This document shows, piece by piece, positions 8,425-18,146 of a stretch of DNA of 64,000 nucleotides (its first letter is position 1; each line of letters opens with the position of its first letter). The notes under the pieces are model-generated. The model saw nothing but the letters and a program-made list of their open reading frames with translations. It made no database searches and was not told where the DNA came from. Source of the DNA: Piscinibacter sp. XHJ-5 (GTDB lineage Bacteria > Pseudomonadota > Gammaproteobacteria > Burkholderiales > Burkholderiaceae_C). The position numbers and the translations under genes were made by a program. The DNA lies in NCBI RefSeq assembly GCF_029855045.1, contig NZ_CP123228.1:4464001-4528000 (forward strand), written 5' to 3'.

Positions 8425-10983
8425 TCACTGCGTGGCAGGCGCGTCGCTCTCGAGCTTCATCTTCCCCAGCACCGCCCGATAACGCGCATCGTCGCGCAGC
8501 GGCCGAAAGAACCGATCGATCTTGAGCGATTCGCAACCGCTCTGGTGCTCGGCACAAGCCCGGTTCAGCCATTCGAACGCCGCCTTGCGCTCGCCTCGCA
8601 TCGCATGGAGCTGCGCCACGTAGAAGGCATTCGCGTCGGCGTAGCGCTTCATCTCGGCCAGCGCGGCATCGGCATCGGCACGCCGGCCCAGGGTCCAGTG
8701 GGCGATGGACGCGGCCCAGAGTCGGTACCCGTCGTGGCGCTCCTCGGCGATCGCCGCCAGGGCCTGCTCGCCTCGTCCCAGCAGCGCGAGATTCACGCCC
8801 ATGAGGCCGTGGTTGCCGACGGCGTGCGGGTTGATCTGCAGTTCGTGGCGCAGCAACGCCAGCGACTCCTCGAAGCGGTCGCCCTGCAGCAGATAGGACG
8901 CCAGCGTGCCGATGGCCGATGCATTCAGCGGATCGCGTTCGACGATCTGCCGCTGGATCCGGATGGCCTCGTCGAGCCGGCCGGTGACGCCGGCGAATGT
9001 CGCTTCGCACTCCGGCAGATGAAGCATGTCGCGCAGATCGATGGCACGCATGCGGTCCAGCTCGGCGCGCGCGTCGCCCCATCGGTAATCGACCCGCACG
9101 GCATAGCGGAACCGCGCCGCATGCGCGGCCATCGAGCCCGGCGCCAACCGCAGGGCGCTGTCTATCGCCTGGCGGGCCAGCGCATGGGCTTCATCGCGGT
9201 CCATGCGCGACAGCTGGGCCTGCCTCATGTACAGCAGGCCCAGCTTGACCCACGGCAGCGCGTAGGCAGGATCGGTCTCGATGGCCTTCTTGAACGACGC
9301 CTCGGCGCGCTGCGCATCGCGCTCGAAGGGACCGTTGGCATAGACGTCGCCCTGGAGCACCAGGTTGTAGGCCTCGATGTTCGGCAGCCGGGCGCCGGCA
9401 TGGCCCGGGCGACCGACCAGCGCGGACTCGAGGGCGAGGGCCACCGTGCCCGCGATCTCGTCCTGGATGCGGAAGACATCCTCCAGCTGGCGGTCGTAGG
9501 TCTGTGACCACATCTGGCTCCCGTCCGAGGCGCGCACGAGCTGGGCCGCGATGCGCACCCTCGTGCCGCTCTTGCGCACGCTGCCCTGCAGCAGGAAGGC
9601 GACGCCGAGACGGGCGGCGATCGAGCGCACGTCGTCCTTCGTGCCCTTGAGCGCGAACGAGGACGTGCGCGCGATCACTCGCAGGTTCGGGCTGTGCGTC
9701 AGGCGGTCGATGAGCTCCTCGGACAGTCCGTCGGAGAAGTACGCCTGGTCCTGGCTCTCGCTGAGGTCGGCGAAGGGCAGCACCGCGATGGACTTGCCTT
9801 CGGCCGACGCGGGCGCCGGCGTCGGTGCGCCGGCCAGCGCCACCGCCGGCAGCGTCGGCGCCTGCGGACGCTGCACCAGCACCAGACCGACAGCGAACGA
9901 AAGCGATACCGCGAGGGCGAGCCCCGCGCCGGCCCGGTGGCGCTGCAGGAACTTGCCGGCCCGGTAGAGCGGCGACGGACCGCGTGCATGAACGGCCTCG
10001 CCGGCGAGGTGCCGGCGCAGGTCCTGCGCCAGCGCCGCGGCGCCGGCATAGCGTTGCGCGGGCTGCGCGGCGAGCGCCTTGGCGACGATGGCCTCGAGGT
10101 CCCCTCCGAGGGCGCGCGTGCTGCGCTCGGCCGGCCGGCGTCCCGTCAGCAGCTCGCACAGCACCATCCCGAGCGAGTACACGTCGCTCGCCGCATCGAC
10201 GCGCTCGCCTCTGAGCTGCTCGGGGCTTGCATAGCCCGGCGTGAGCGCCCGCCCGTACGGCTGGGTGAGCTCGGCTTCCCCCGGGCGCTCCACCAGCCGG
10301 GCGACGCCGAAGTCCAGCAGCTTCACCTGGCCGGCGTCGGTGACCAGGATGTTCGACGGCTTGATGTCGCGATGCAGCACGCCCTTGTCGTGGGCGAACT
10401 GCACCGCCTCCAGCACCTGAAGGAACAGCTCGATGCGCGCACGGATGGACAGCCGCCGCTCGTCGGCCCACTGGAGCAGCGTCTCGCCCGCGACGTATTC
10501 GAGCGCGAAGTACGGCGTTCCGTCCTGGCTCACCCCGGCGTCGTAGAAGCGCGCGATATGCGCATGTTCCAGCGCGGCCAGGATGTCGCGCTCGACGGCG
10601 AAGCGCCGCGCCAGGTCTTCTCGTCCTTCGAGGCGAACCGGCATCTTCAGCGCGACTTCGCGCCTGAAGGCGCCGTCGGCGCGCTCTGCCAGCCACACCT
10701 CCGCCATGCCGCCGCGCCCCAGCGGCCTCAGCAGCCGGTACGGCCCCACCCGTGCGCCGGCCTGCAGGCGGCCGGCGGCGATGATGTCCTGCAGCACGCA
10801 CGCTGCGGCGTCCAGGACCGCATCGCCCTCCTGCGCGAACAGCGCGCGCTGCAGCGCGGGCTCGAGGTCGCGGTGCTCCTCGGGCAACGCCCGCAGCCAG
10901 GCGCGCCGGTCCCCCTCGTCGAGATCGACGACGTCGTCGAGCAGGCGGGTCATGCGCACCAGCTGCTGCGTCGAAAGCTTCAC
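8425..10983 (-). CDS. Membrane Ser/Thr protein kinase with TolB-like domain and TPR repeats
   Basis: An 852-residue Hanks-type kinase. Kinase domain about 80-320 with LGRGGMAEVWLA (P-loop), VALKMP (lysine), HRDIKPSN (catalytic loop) and DFGVARL; one transmembrane helix about 353-371; then a TolB-like segment starting KSIAVLPFADLSESQDQAYF (about 397-515) as in CadC/adenylate-cyclase type proteins; and TPR-like helices to the C-terminus. Topology would put the kinase in the cytoplasm and the rest in the periplasm. GTG at 10983 is preferred to ATG at 10953 because GGAG lies 5 bases ahead. Divergent from a heme-binding sensor, a likely partner. Confidence 0.9.
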   Translation of the reverse strand: MKLSTQQLVRMTRLLDDVVDLDEGDRRAWLRALPEEHRDLEPALQRALFAQEGDAVLDAAACVLQDIIAAGRLQAGARVGPYRLLRPLGRGGMAEVWLAERADGAFRREVALKMPVRLEGREDLARRFAVERDILAALEHAHIARFYDAGVSQDGTPYFALEYVAGETLLQWADERRLSIRARIELFLQVLEAVQFAHDKGVLHRDIKPSNILVTDAGQVKLLDFGVARLVERPGEAELTQPYGRALTPGYASPEQLRGERVDAASDVYSLGMVLCELLTGRRPAERSTRALGGDLEAIVAKALAAQPAQRYAGAAALAQDLRRHLAGEAVHARGPSPLYRAGKFLQRHRAGAGLALAVSLSFAVGLVLVQRPQAPTLPAVALAGAPTPAPASAEGKSIAVLPFADLSESQDQAYFSDGLSEELIDRLTHSPNLRVIARTSSFALKGTKDDVRSIAARLGVAFLLQGSVRKSGTRVRIAAQLVRASDGSQMWSQTYDRQLEDVFRIQDEIAGTVALALESALVGRPGHAGARLPNIEAYNLVLQGDVYANGPFERDAQRAEASFKKAIETDPAYALPWVKLGLLYMRQAQLSRMDRDEAHALARQAIDSALRLAPGSMAAHAARFRYAVRVDYRWGDARAELDRMRAIDLRDMLHLPECEATFAGVTGRLDEAIRIQRQIVERDPLNASAIGTLASYLLQGDRFEESLALLRHELQINPHAVGNHGLMGVNLALLGRGEQALAAIAEERHDGYRLWAASIAHWTLGRRADADAALAEMKRYADANAFYVAQLHAMRGERKAAFEWLNRACAEHQSGCESLKIDRFFRPLRDDARYRAVLGKMKLESDAPATQ

Positions 10984-11139
10984 CGGCGCTCCGTCCAGGC
11001 GTCCATCCGATGCATTCGAGCGCACCCGCGACGCCAGCGTCAAGCTGCATGTCGGGTTCTTCCCCTGTTTTTCGCTCTTACCTTGGAGAGGCGGCTGGAA
11101 ATCACCCCGGCCGCAGACCTTCTCGAAGGGACGCCCGCC

Positions 11140-12018
11140 ATGAAGCTGCTCGTCAAGTTCAACCTCGTGCTGATCGTGCTGTTCGCGATCGGCATTGCGG
11201 CCACCGCCCAGATCTCGCGCGAACTGCTGCAGCGCAACGCGCGCGAGGAGGTCTACGCGAACGCCAAGCTGCTGATCGACAGTGCGCTGGCGGTGCGCGA
11301 GTACACGAGCCGCAACGTCGCGCCGCTGCTCGAGACGCAGATCCGGTACGAGTTCCGCCCGGAGATGGTCTCGGCGTTCTCGGCGCACGAGGTGCTGAAG
11401 AACCTGCGCGACGCGAACCCCGAGTACAAGCAGTTCCTCTACCGCGAGGCGACGTTGAATCCCACCAACCCGGCGAACAAGGCGGTCGACTGGGAGAACG
11501 ACGTGGTCAGCGCCTTTCGCAACGGCACGGCCGCGCCGCCGCTGTTCGGCGAGCGCGACACGCCGAACGGCCGCATGCTGTTCCTCGCCAAGCCGCTCAA
11601 GGCCGGCGCGGCCTGCCTGCGCTGCCACGACACCGCCGAGGTCGCCCCGCCGACGATGATCGCGAAATACGGGCCCGCCGGCGGCTTCGGCTGGAAGGTG
11701 GGCGAGATCATCGGCGCACAGATCATCCAGGTGCCCGTCTCCTTCGCGCTGGCGCGCGCCGAGGAGACGTTCCGGGTCTTCATGCTTTCGGTGATGGGCG
11801 TGCTGCTGGCCCTCGCGCTGGCGCTGAACCTGCTGCTCTGGTGGATGTTCATCCGCCCGGTGACTCGCCTGTCCGCGCTGGCCGACCAGATCAGCCTGGG
11901 CGCGGTCGACACGGCCGACTTCGTCGCCGGCAGCCGCGACGAGATCGGCTCGCTCGCGATGGCCCTGTCGCGGATGCGGCGCAGCCTGGTGCAGGCGATG
12001 AAGATGCTCGAGGCTTGA
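11140..12018 (+). CDS. DUF3365-type c-heme sensor with HAMP domain
   Basis: A 292-residue membrane protein with an N-terminal transmembrane helix (FNLVLIVLFAIGIAATA), a periplasmic DUF3365/Tll0287-like domain carrying one CxxCH heme site (CLRCHDTAE), a second transmembrane helix (FMLSVMGVLLALALALNLLLWW) and a C-terminal HAMP domain (RPVTRLSALADQISLG). It has no output domain, so it must signal through another protein. The divergent Ser/Thr kinase 156 bases away is the obvious candidate, though this link is inferred. Likely role: redox, light or gas sensing. Confidence 0.85.
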   Translation: MKLLVKFNLVLIVLFAIGIAATAQISRELLQRNAREEVYANAKLLIDSALAVREYTSRNVAPLLETQIRYEFRPEMVSAFSAHEVLKNLRDANPEYKQFLYREATLNPTNPANKAVDWENDVVSAFRNGTAAPPLFGERDTPNGRMLFLAKPLKAGAACLRCHDTAEVAPPTMIAKYGPAGGFGWKVGEIIGAQIIQVPVSFALARAEETFRVFMLSVMGVLLALALALNLLLWWMFIRPVTRLSALADQISLGAVDTADFVAGSRDEIGSLAMALSRMRRSLVQAMKMLEA

Positions 12019-12059
12019 CAGAAGTCTTGCTCGCTTTGCCGCGCCCACCCTCACCCCGG

Positions 12060-12083
12060 CCCTCTCCCGCGAGCGGGAGAGGG
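12060..12083. repeat. REP-like hairpin, copy 2
   Basis: Perfect 11-base inverted repeat CCCTCTCCCGC/GCGGGAGAGGG with a two-base loop, between the convergent heme sensor and boxA. It is the best-matching copy of the five-member family and could act as a bidirectional terminator. Confidence 0.8.
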
Positions 12084-12090
12084 GGCAAAC

Positions 12091-13359
12091 TCAATACGTC
12101 TCCAGATGGAGCCGCCCTTCCCGCTTGAGCGCCGCGCCCACGGTTTCCCACGACAGCCCGGCGTCCTCGGCGACGTCGCGCAGGGCCATCACGACACCCT
12201 CTTCCATGCTCTTGAGCCCGCAGACGTAGAGATAGGTGTTGTCGTTGCGCAGCAGCTCGACGAGGTCGGCGGCGCGCTCGCGCATCAGGTCCTGGACGTA
12301 GCGCTTGGGGCTTCCCGCCGTGCGCGAGAACGCGAGGTTGATGTCGATGAAGTCCTTGGGCAGGCTTTGCAGCGGCCCGAAGTAGGGCAGCTCCTCGCGC
12401 GTGCGCGCCCCGAAGAACAGCATGAGCTTGCCGCCTTCGAACTTGCCGCTCTGCCGCAGGCGCCGGCGCCACTCGGTCATGGCGCGCATCGGCGCGCTGC
12501 CCGTGCCGGTGCAGATCATCACGATGTTGGACCGTGGATGGTTGGGCATCAGGAACGAGGTGCCGAAGGGGCCGATCACCTGCACCTTGTCGCCGACCTT
12601 GAGGTCGCACATGTAGTTGGACGCGACGCCGCGCACCGGCCGGCCCTGATGGTCCTCCAGCACGCGCTTGATCGTCAGCGACACGTTGTTGTAGCCGGGC
12701 CGCTCGCCGTTGCGCGGGCTGGCGATCGAGTACTGCCGCGCGTAGTGCGGCTTGCCGGACGCATCGAGTCCCGGCGGGATGACGGCGATCGACTGCCCCT
12801 CGAGCACCGGAAACGGCATGGCGCCGAAGTCGAGCACGATGTGGTGGGTGTCGTACTCGGTGCCGACCTCGGTCACGCGGAAGTTGCCGACGACGGTGGC
12901 CGTGGTCGGGCCCGTCTTCGGGCCGTACAGGTTGGTGTACGCATGCGCGGCCGACCAGGGCGGCACCGTGGAGCCCCAGGCGGAGGCGACGAAGGGCACC
13001 TCCGAAGCCTCCAGCTGCGTCGGCGGCACCGGCTGGGGCGCCGCCTGCGGCTGGCCCTCGGGCACCTCGCCCGCCTCGGGCAGCGGCACCTCCGGGGGCA
13101 GCGAATCCCAGCCGAGCTGCTCCTCGAGGCTGTACGCCCTGGTCTTGGGCACGGTGCGCCAGTTGTCGATCGACCCTGTCGGGCAGGGCGAGATGCAGTC
13201 CATGCAGGAATTGCACTTCTCGGCATCCACGACGTAGTTGCGCGAGTCGTGCGTGATCGCCTGCACCGGGCAGATCGATTCGCAGGTGTTGCAGCGAATG
13301 CAGATCTCCGGGTCGATCAGGTGCTGCTTGATGACCGTGATGCCGGCGGCCATGTCCAT
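12091..13359 (-). CDS. boxA: Benzoyl-CoA 2,3-epoxidase, reductase subunit BoxA
   Basis: NADPH-dependent reductase that feeds electrons to BoxB in the aerobic CoA-dependent (box) benzoate pathway; 422 aa. The N-terminus holds two 4Fe-4S ferredoxin motifs, [13 protein letters not shown] and [14 protein letters not shown]; a Pro-rich linker (about 80-125) follows; then a ferredoxin-NADP reductase unit with the FAD motif [21 protein letters not shown] (about 200), the [13 protein letters not shown] nucleotide loop and C-terminal [16 protein letters not shown] sits 7 bases ahead of ATG 13359. Third gene of boxC-boxB-boxA. Confidence 0.96.
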   Translation of the reverse strand: MDMAAGITVIKQHLIDPEICIRCNTCESICPVQAITHDSRNYVVDAEKCNSCMDCISPCPTGSIDNWRTVPKTRAYSLEEQLGWDSLPPEVPLPEAGEVPEGQPQAAPQPVPPTQLEASEVPFVASAWGSTVPPWSAAHAYTNLYGPKTGPTTATVVGNFRVTEVGTEYDTHHIVLDFGAMPFPVLEGQSIAVIPPGLDASGKPHYARQYSIASPRNGERPGYNNVSLTIKRVLEDHQGRPVRGVASNYMCDLKVGDKVQVIGPFGTSFLMPNHPRSNIVMICTGTGSAPMRAMTEWRRRLRQSGKFEGGKLMLFFGARTREELPYFGPLQSLPKDFIDINLAFSRTAGSPKRYVQDLMRERAADLVELLRNDNTYLYVCGLKSMEEGVVMALRDVAEDAGLSWETVGAALKREGRLHLETY

Positions 13360-13384
13360 GGCGTTCTCCGATGCTCCTGCGGGG

Positions 13385-14812
<1,428 letters not shown>

Positions 14813-14830
14813 GAGCAAATCCTGTTGGCG

Positions 14831-16492
14831 TCAAACGCGATGGAGATCGAACTGGGCCTTCTCGCCCTTGCCGTAGACCTTGAGGGCACCCTTCTCGCCC
14901 ACGGCGTTGGGCCGCTGGAAGATCCAGTTCTGCCAGGCCGTGAGGCGTCCGAAGATGCGGGTGGCCATGTTCTCCTTGCCGGCGAAGCGCAGGTTGGCCT
15001 CCATGCCGGTGAGCGCATCGGGCGACATGCTGGCGCGCTCCTCGATGGCGATGCGGATCTCGTCGTCCCAGTCGATGTCGTCGGGGGCGGCGGTGACCAG
15101 GCCGAGCGCGTGCGCCTCGTCGGCGTCCAGCGGCTTGCCGGCGGCCGCGCGCGCGGCCTCGAGCGGCCCCTCTTCCTCGTAGAAGCGGCGCGCCAGCCGC
15201 GACTGGTCGGTCACCAGCGGCAGCGCGCCGAAGTTCATCTCGCCCAGCGTGAGCCGCGGCGCCCGCTCGGGCTCGTCGGGCAGCGCGAGCATGTAGGCGC
15301 GGTCCGCGGCGAAGGCCAGCTCGGCCAGCGTGCCGGCGAAGCACGAGCCCGGCTCGACCAGCGCGAACAAGCTGCGCGACGACACGTCGAGCCGCGCGAA
15401 GGTGCGGCGCAGGGCACCTATCGTCTCGCGCACGAACCAGTGCGCGCGATGCGCCAGCAGGGTCGCATCGGCGGCCAGCACCGCGGCGGCATCGCCTTCG
15501 GTCTTCAGCAGCCAGGTGCCGATGTCGAGCTCGTTGGTGCGCATGGACAGGATGGCGTCGTCGAGCTGGCGCGCCATCGCGAGCGGCCACCACGACGCGC
15601 CGGCGGCCTCGATGCCGGCGATGTCGGCGGGCTGCGCAGCGGCGGGCGCCTTCACCGTGAACGTCGCCGTTCGCCGGGCGCGGTCGATGTCGACGCGGAC
15701 ATGTTCGTAGCGCAGGCCGTCGGCCGTCTCTTCGCGCTCGATGCGCGGCAGCGCCACGCCCTGGGCGCCGGCGGGACGGTCGCTGCCGGCCGCCAGCCGC
15801 TTCGCGCGCTCCTGCACGAAGGCGCCGAACTGCGCCGGCTTCACCGCCGCGTCGACCAGGCGCCATTCGACGGCGCGCTGGCCGCGCACGCCTTCGACGC
15901 TGGTGCAGAAGATGTCGGCGAGGTCATGGCGCACGCGGCGCTTGTCGGTGACCCGCGTGAGGCCGCCGGTGCCCGGCAGCACGCCCAGCAGCGGCACCTC
16001 GGGCAGCGAGACCGAGGAGGAGCGGTCGTCGACCAGCACGATGTCGTCGCAGGCGAGCGCGAGCTCGTAGCCGCCGCCCGCGCAGGCGCCGTTGACCGCG
16101 GCGATGAACTTGAGGCCGGAGTGCCTGGACGAGTCCTCGATGCCGTTGCGGGTCTCGTTGGTGAACTTGCAGAAGTTCACCTTCCACGCGTGGCTCGACA
16201 GGCCAAGCATGAAGATGTTGGCGCCCGAGCAGAAGATGCGGTCCTTCATGCTGGTGACGATCACCGAGCGCACGCCCGGGTGCTCGAAGCGGATGCGATT
16301 GAGCGCATCGTGCAGCTCGATGTCGACCCCGAGGTCGTAGCTGTTGAGCTTGAGCTTGTAGCCGGGACGCAGGCCGCCGTCCTCGGCGATGTCCAGCGCC
16401 AGCCGGGCGACATCGCCTTCGACACTGAGCTTCCAGTGCCGGTAGGAGGAAGGATCGGTGCGGTAGTCAACGCGGGGGCTGGGATCGGTCAC
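14831..16492 (-). CDS. boxC: Benzoyl-CoA-dihydrodiol lyase BoxC
   Basis: Crotonase-superfamily ring-opening enzyme that turns 2,3-epoxybenzoyl-CoA into 3,4-dehydroadipyl-CoA semialdehyde and formate; 553 aa, twice a normal crotonase because two crotonase-like halves are fused. The first half shows the CoA/oxyanion stretch NGACAGGGYELALACDDIVL and PLLGVLPGTGGLTRVTDKR; the second (about 290-540) shows PGSCFAGTLAELAFAADRAY. First gene of boxCBA with a promoter-like sequence about 45 bases upstream. The formate it releases could be used by the formate dehydrogenase encoded at 27953-32484. Confidence 0.97.
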   Translation of the reverse strand: MTDPSPRVDYRTDPSSYRHWKLSVEGDVARLALDIAEDGGLRPGYKLKLNSYDLGVDIELHDALNRIRFEHPGVRSVIVTSMKDRIFCSGANIFMLGLSSHAWKVNFCKFTNETRNGIEDSSRHSGLKFIAAVNGACAGGGYELALACDDIVLVDDRSSSVSLPEVPLLGVLPGTGGLTRVTDKRRVRHDLADIFCTSVEGVRGQRAVEWRLVDAAVKPAQFGAFVQERAKRLAAGSDRPAGAQGVALPRIEREETADGLRYEHVRVDIDRARRTATFTVKAPAAAQPADIAGIEAAGASWWPLAMARQLDDAILSMRTNELDIGTWLLKTEGDAAAVLAADATLLAHRAHWFVRETIGALRRTFARLDVSSRSLFALVEPGSCFAGTLAELAFAADRAYMLALPDEPERAPRLTLGEMNFGALPLVTDQSRLARRFYEEEGPLEAARAAAGKPLDADEAHALGLVTAAPDDIDWDDEIRIAIEERASMSPDALTGMEANLRFAGKENMATRIFGRLTAWQNWIFQRPNAVGEKGALKVYGKGEKAQFDLHRV

Positions 16493-16534
16493 GGGGGTCT
16501 CCAGTAGGAACTATGTTGCGTCAGCGGTCAATGC

Positions 16535-16563
16535 ATCATAGTGCACTCTTTGATGAGAATCAA
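16535..16563 (-). promoter_or_regulatory. boxCBA promoter with overlapping BoxR-like site
   Basis: Read on the minus strand: TTGATT (-35), 17 bases, TATGAT (-10). The spacer and -10 contain GTGCACTATGAT, i.e. the ATAGTGCAC element also present at the boxR/DUF4863 control region. A further TGCAC-like word (TTTGTGCATG) lies just upstream. A repressor bound here would block polymerase directly. Confidence 0.6.
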
Positions 16564-16617
16564 CACAAACATGCACAAAAGTTCATGTCAACGGAAGACG
16601 AGGCTCCAGTGTGATCC

Positions 16618-17523
16618 TCAAACCGGCAAGCCGATGGCCTGCCGCACGCCGGCCCGCAGGAGGACATAGGTTTCGTCCAGCGGCTGCCGGCTGGTGTCCA
16701 GCGTCAGGTCGGCCTTGGAGTAGAAGGCGGCCCGGCCGGCCAGGATGCGGCGCAGGTCCTCCATCGCCTCGTGGCTGGCCGCCATCGGCCGCAGGTCGCC
16801 CTGGCCGGCGACCCGCCCCATGTGATCCTCCGGATCTGCCTGCAGCCAGACGGTGGTGCAGTGGCTCAGCAGCTCGTTGAAGGTGGCCGGCTCCGACACC
16901 AGCCCGCCGGGCGTCGCCAGCACGAGGTCCGGGTAGATCTGCAGCACCTCCTCCAGCGCCCGGCGCTCGTAGCGGCGGTAGGCGGTCGGGCCGTACAGGT
17001 CCTGGATCTCCCGGATGCTGTAGCCGGCGACGCGCTCGATCTCGGCGCTCAGCTCGATGAACGGCACGTTGAGGTCGTCGGCCAGCATGTGGCCCAGGGT
17101 GGACTTGCCGGCACCGCGCAGGCCGATCAGCGCGATGCGGCGGCTCTTGGCGCGGCGGTCGCCGCCGGTGCCGACCGTCTCGCCGATGGCCAGGCGGGCG
17201 CGCCGCAGATCCGCCTCGCCGCGGTGCTCGAGCAGCTCGCGGATCAGCAGCCACTCGGCCGACCCGGTGGTGACGTCGCCGATCAGCTCGGCCACCGGGC
17301 ACTGCAGCGCCCGCGCGATCTGGTCGAGGATGAGCAGCGACGGATTGCCGGTGCCGTGCTCCAGGTTCGCGAGGTAGCGCTCCGAGACATCGGCGGCCTG
17401 CGCGACCGCCTTGCGCGTGAGGCCGCGCCGCGAGCGCAGCGTGCGCAGGCGCTCGCCGAATGCGACCAGCAGCGGGCTGCGCTCCTCGATCTCCAGGTCG
17501 GCGGCCAGGTTTCGATCGTTCAA
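16618..17523 (-). CDS. boxR: BoxR/BzdR-type regulator: XRE helix-turn-helix plus shikimate-kinase-like domain
   Basis: Benzoyl-CoA-responsive repressor of the box genes, 301 aa. Residues about 22-85 form an XRE-type helix-turn-helix (LRTLRSRRGLTRKAVAQAADVSERYLANLEHG); about 130-295 is a shikimate-kinase-like domain with the P-loop LIGLRGAGKSTLGHML, which in BzdR/BoxR binds benzoyl-CoA rather than shikimate. Length and order match the family. Located between boxC and the divergent plus-strand benzoate operon; ATAGTGC elements in both control regions, including one overlapping its own TATAAT, suggest it controls all three transcripts. Confidence 0.94.
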   Translation of the reverse strand: MNDRNLAADLEIEERSPLLVAFGERLRTLRSRRGLTRKAVAQAADVSERYLANLEHGTGNPSLLILDQIARALQCPVAELIGDVTTGSAEWLLIRELLEHRGEADLRRARLAIGETVGTGGDRRAKSRRIALIGLRGAGKSTLGHMLADDLNVPFIELSAEIERVAGYSIREIQDLYGPTAYRRYERRALEEVLQIYPDLVLATPGGLVSEPATFNELLSHCTTVWLQADPEDHMGRVAGQGDLRPMAASHEAMEDLRRILAGRAAFYSKADLTLDTSRQPLDETYVLLRAGVRQAIGLPV

Positions 17524-17554
17524 GAGGTGCTCCCTCCGGGCTTACCCGATACAT

Positions 17555-17618
17555 GAATTATAGTGCTTGACACTTTGATTCAGGACAACTACTGTTCATC
17601 CGCTGCACGATAGTGCAC
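17555..17618. promoter_or_regulatory. Divergent boxR / benzoate-operon control region
   Basis: Plus strand: TTGACA (17567-17572), 17 bases, TACTGT (17590-17595) as a promoter for the DUF4863-boxD-bclA operon. Minus strand: TATAAT at 17562-17557 upstream of boxR. Two BoxR-like words flank them: ATAGTGC (17560-17566, overlapping the boxR -10 and abutting the plus-strand -35) and TGCACGATAGTGCAC (17604-17618), downstream of the plus-strand -10. The same word lies in the boxCBA promoter. Confidence 0.6.
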
Positions 17619-17671
17619 ACACCCGGCTTGCGCAACCTCGCATCCCCTTTCACCGTTCTTCCGCATCCGTC

Positions 17672-18139
17672 ATGACCACGCAAGAGCAGTTTCGCGGCCT
17701 GATTGCCGAGCTGACCGGCCGCATCGGCGAGCGTCCGCTGGATCGCCATCTCGAGACCTGGCTGAACGAGCACCACGGGCCCGGCAGCCCCACTTACGCG
17801 GCGCTGAAGCAGGCCTGTGTCGACGGCGTGGCCCAGGGCTGGATGTGCGAGCGCGAAGGCGGCGGCATCCGCTACGGGCGCGTGCTCAAGGCCGCCGACG
17901 ACCTGCACCGCTATTCGGTGGACGTGGTGGACATGAAGGACGTGGTCGGCCCGCACCACCGCCATCCGCAAGGCGAGATCGACCTGGTGATGCCGCTCGA
18001 AGGCGACGCCTGCTTCGACGGGCGCCACGCCGGCTGGTGCGTCTACCCGCCGGACAGCGCGCACCGGCCCACCGTCACCGGCGGCCGCGCGCTCGTCCTC
18101 TACCTCCTGCCCGAGGGGCAGATCGACTTCACGAGATGA
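17672..18139 (+). CDS. DUF4863 family protein (4-hydroxylaminobenzoate lyase-like)
   Basis: A 155-residue protein of the DUF4863 family. Its C-terminal half looks like a small cupin: GPHHRHPQGEIDLVMPLEG carries histidines and a glutamate suited to metal binding, followed by GWCVYPPDSAHRPTVTGGRALVLYLLPEG. Some relatives are 4-hydroxylaminobenzoate lyases, but members are also frequent in box benzoate clusters, where their role is unclear. First gene of the plus-strand benzoate operon, 7 bases before boxD, so a benzoate-linked role is likely. Confidence 0.8.
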   Translation: MTTQEQFRGLIAELTGRIGERPLDRHLETWLNEHHGPGSPTYAALKQACVDGVAQGWMCEREGGGIRYGRVLKAADDLHRYSVDVVDMKDVVGPHHRHPQGEIDLVMPLEGDACFDGRHAGWCVYPPDSAHRPTVTGGRALVLYLLPEGQIDFTR

Positions 18140-18146
18140 CCCACCC

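Noticed and set aside
9694..11139. Long plus-strand frame ahead of the heme sensor
   Set aside because: It is antisense to the kinase gene; only the part from ATG 11140 has signal-helix, heme and HAMP features.
16618..17523. Shikimate kinase (aroK)
   Set aside because: The kinase-like domain is fused to an N-terminal XRE helix-turn-helix and sits in a box cluster, as in BoxR/BzdR.
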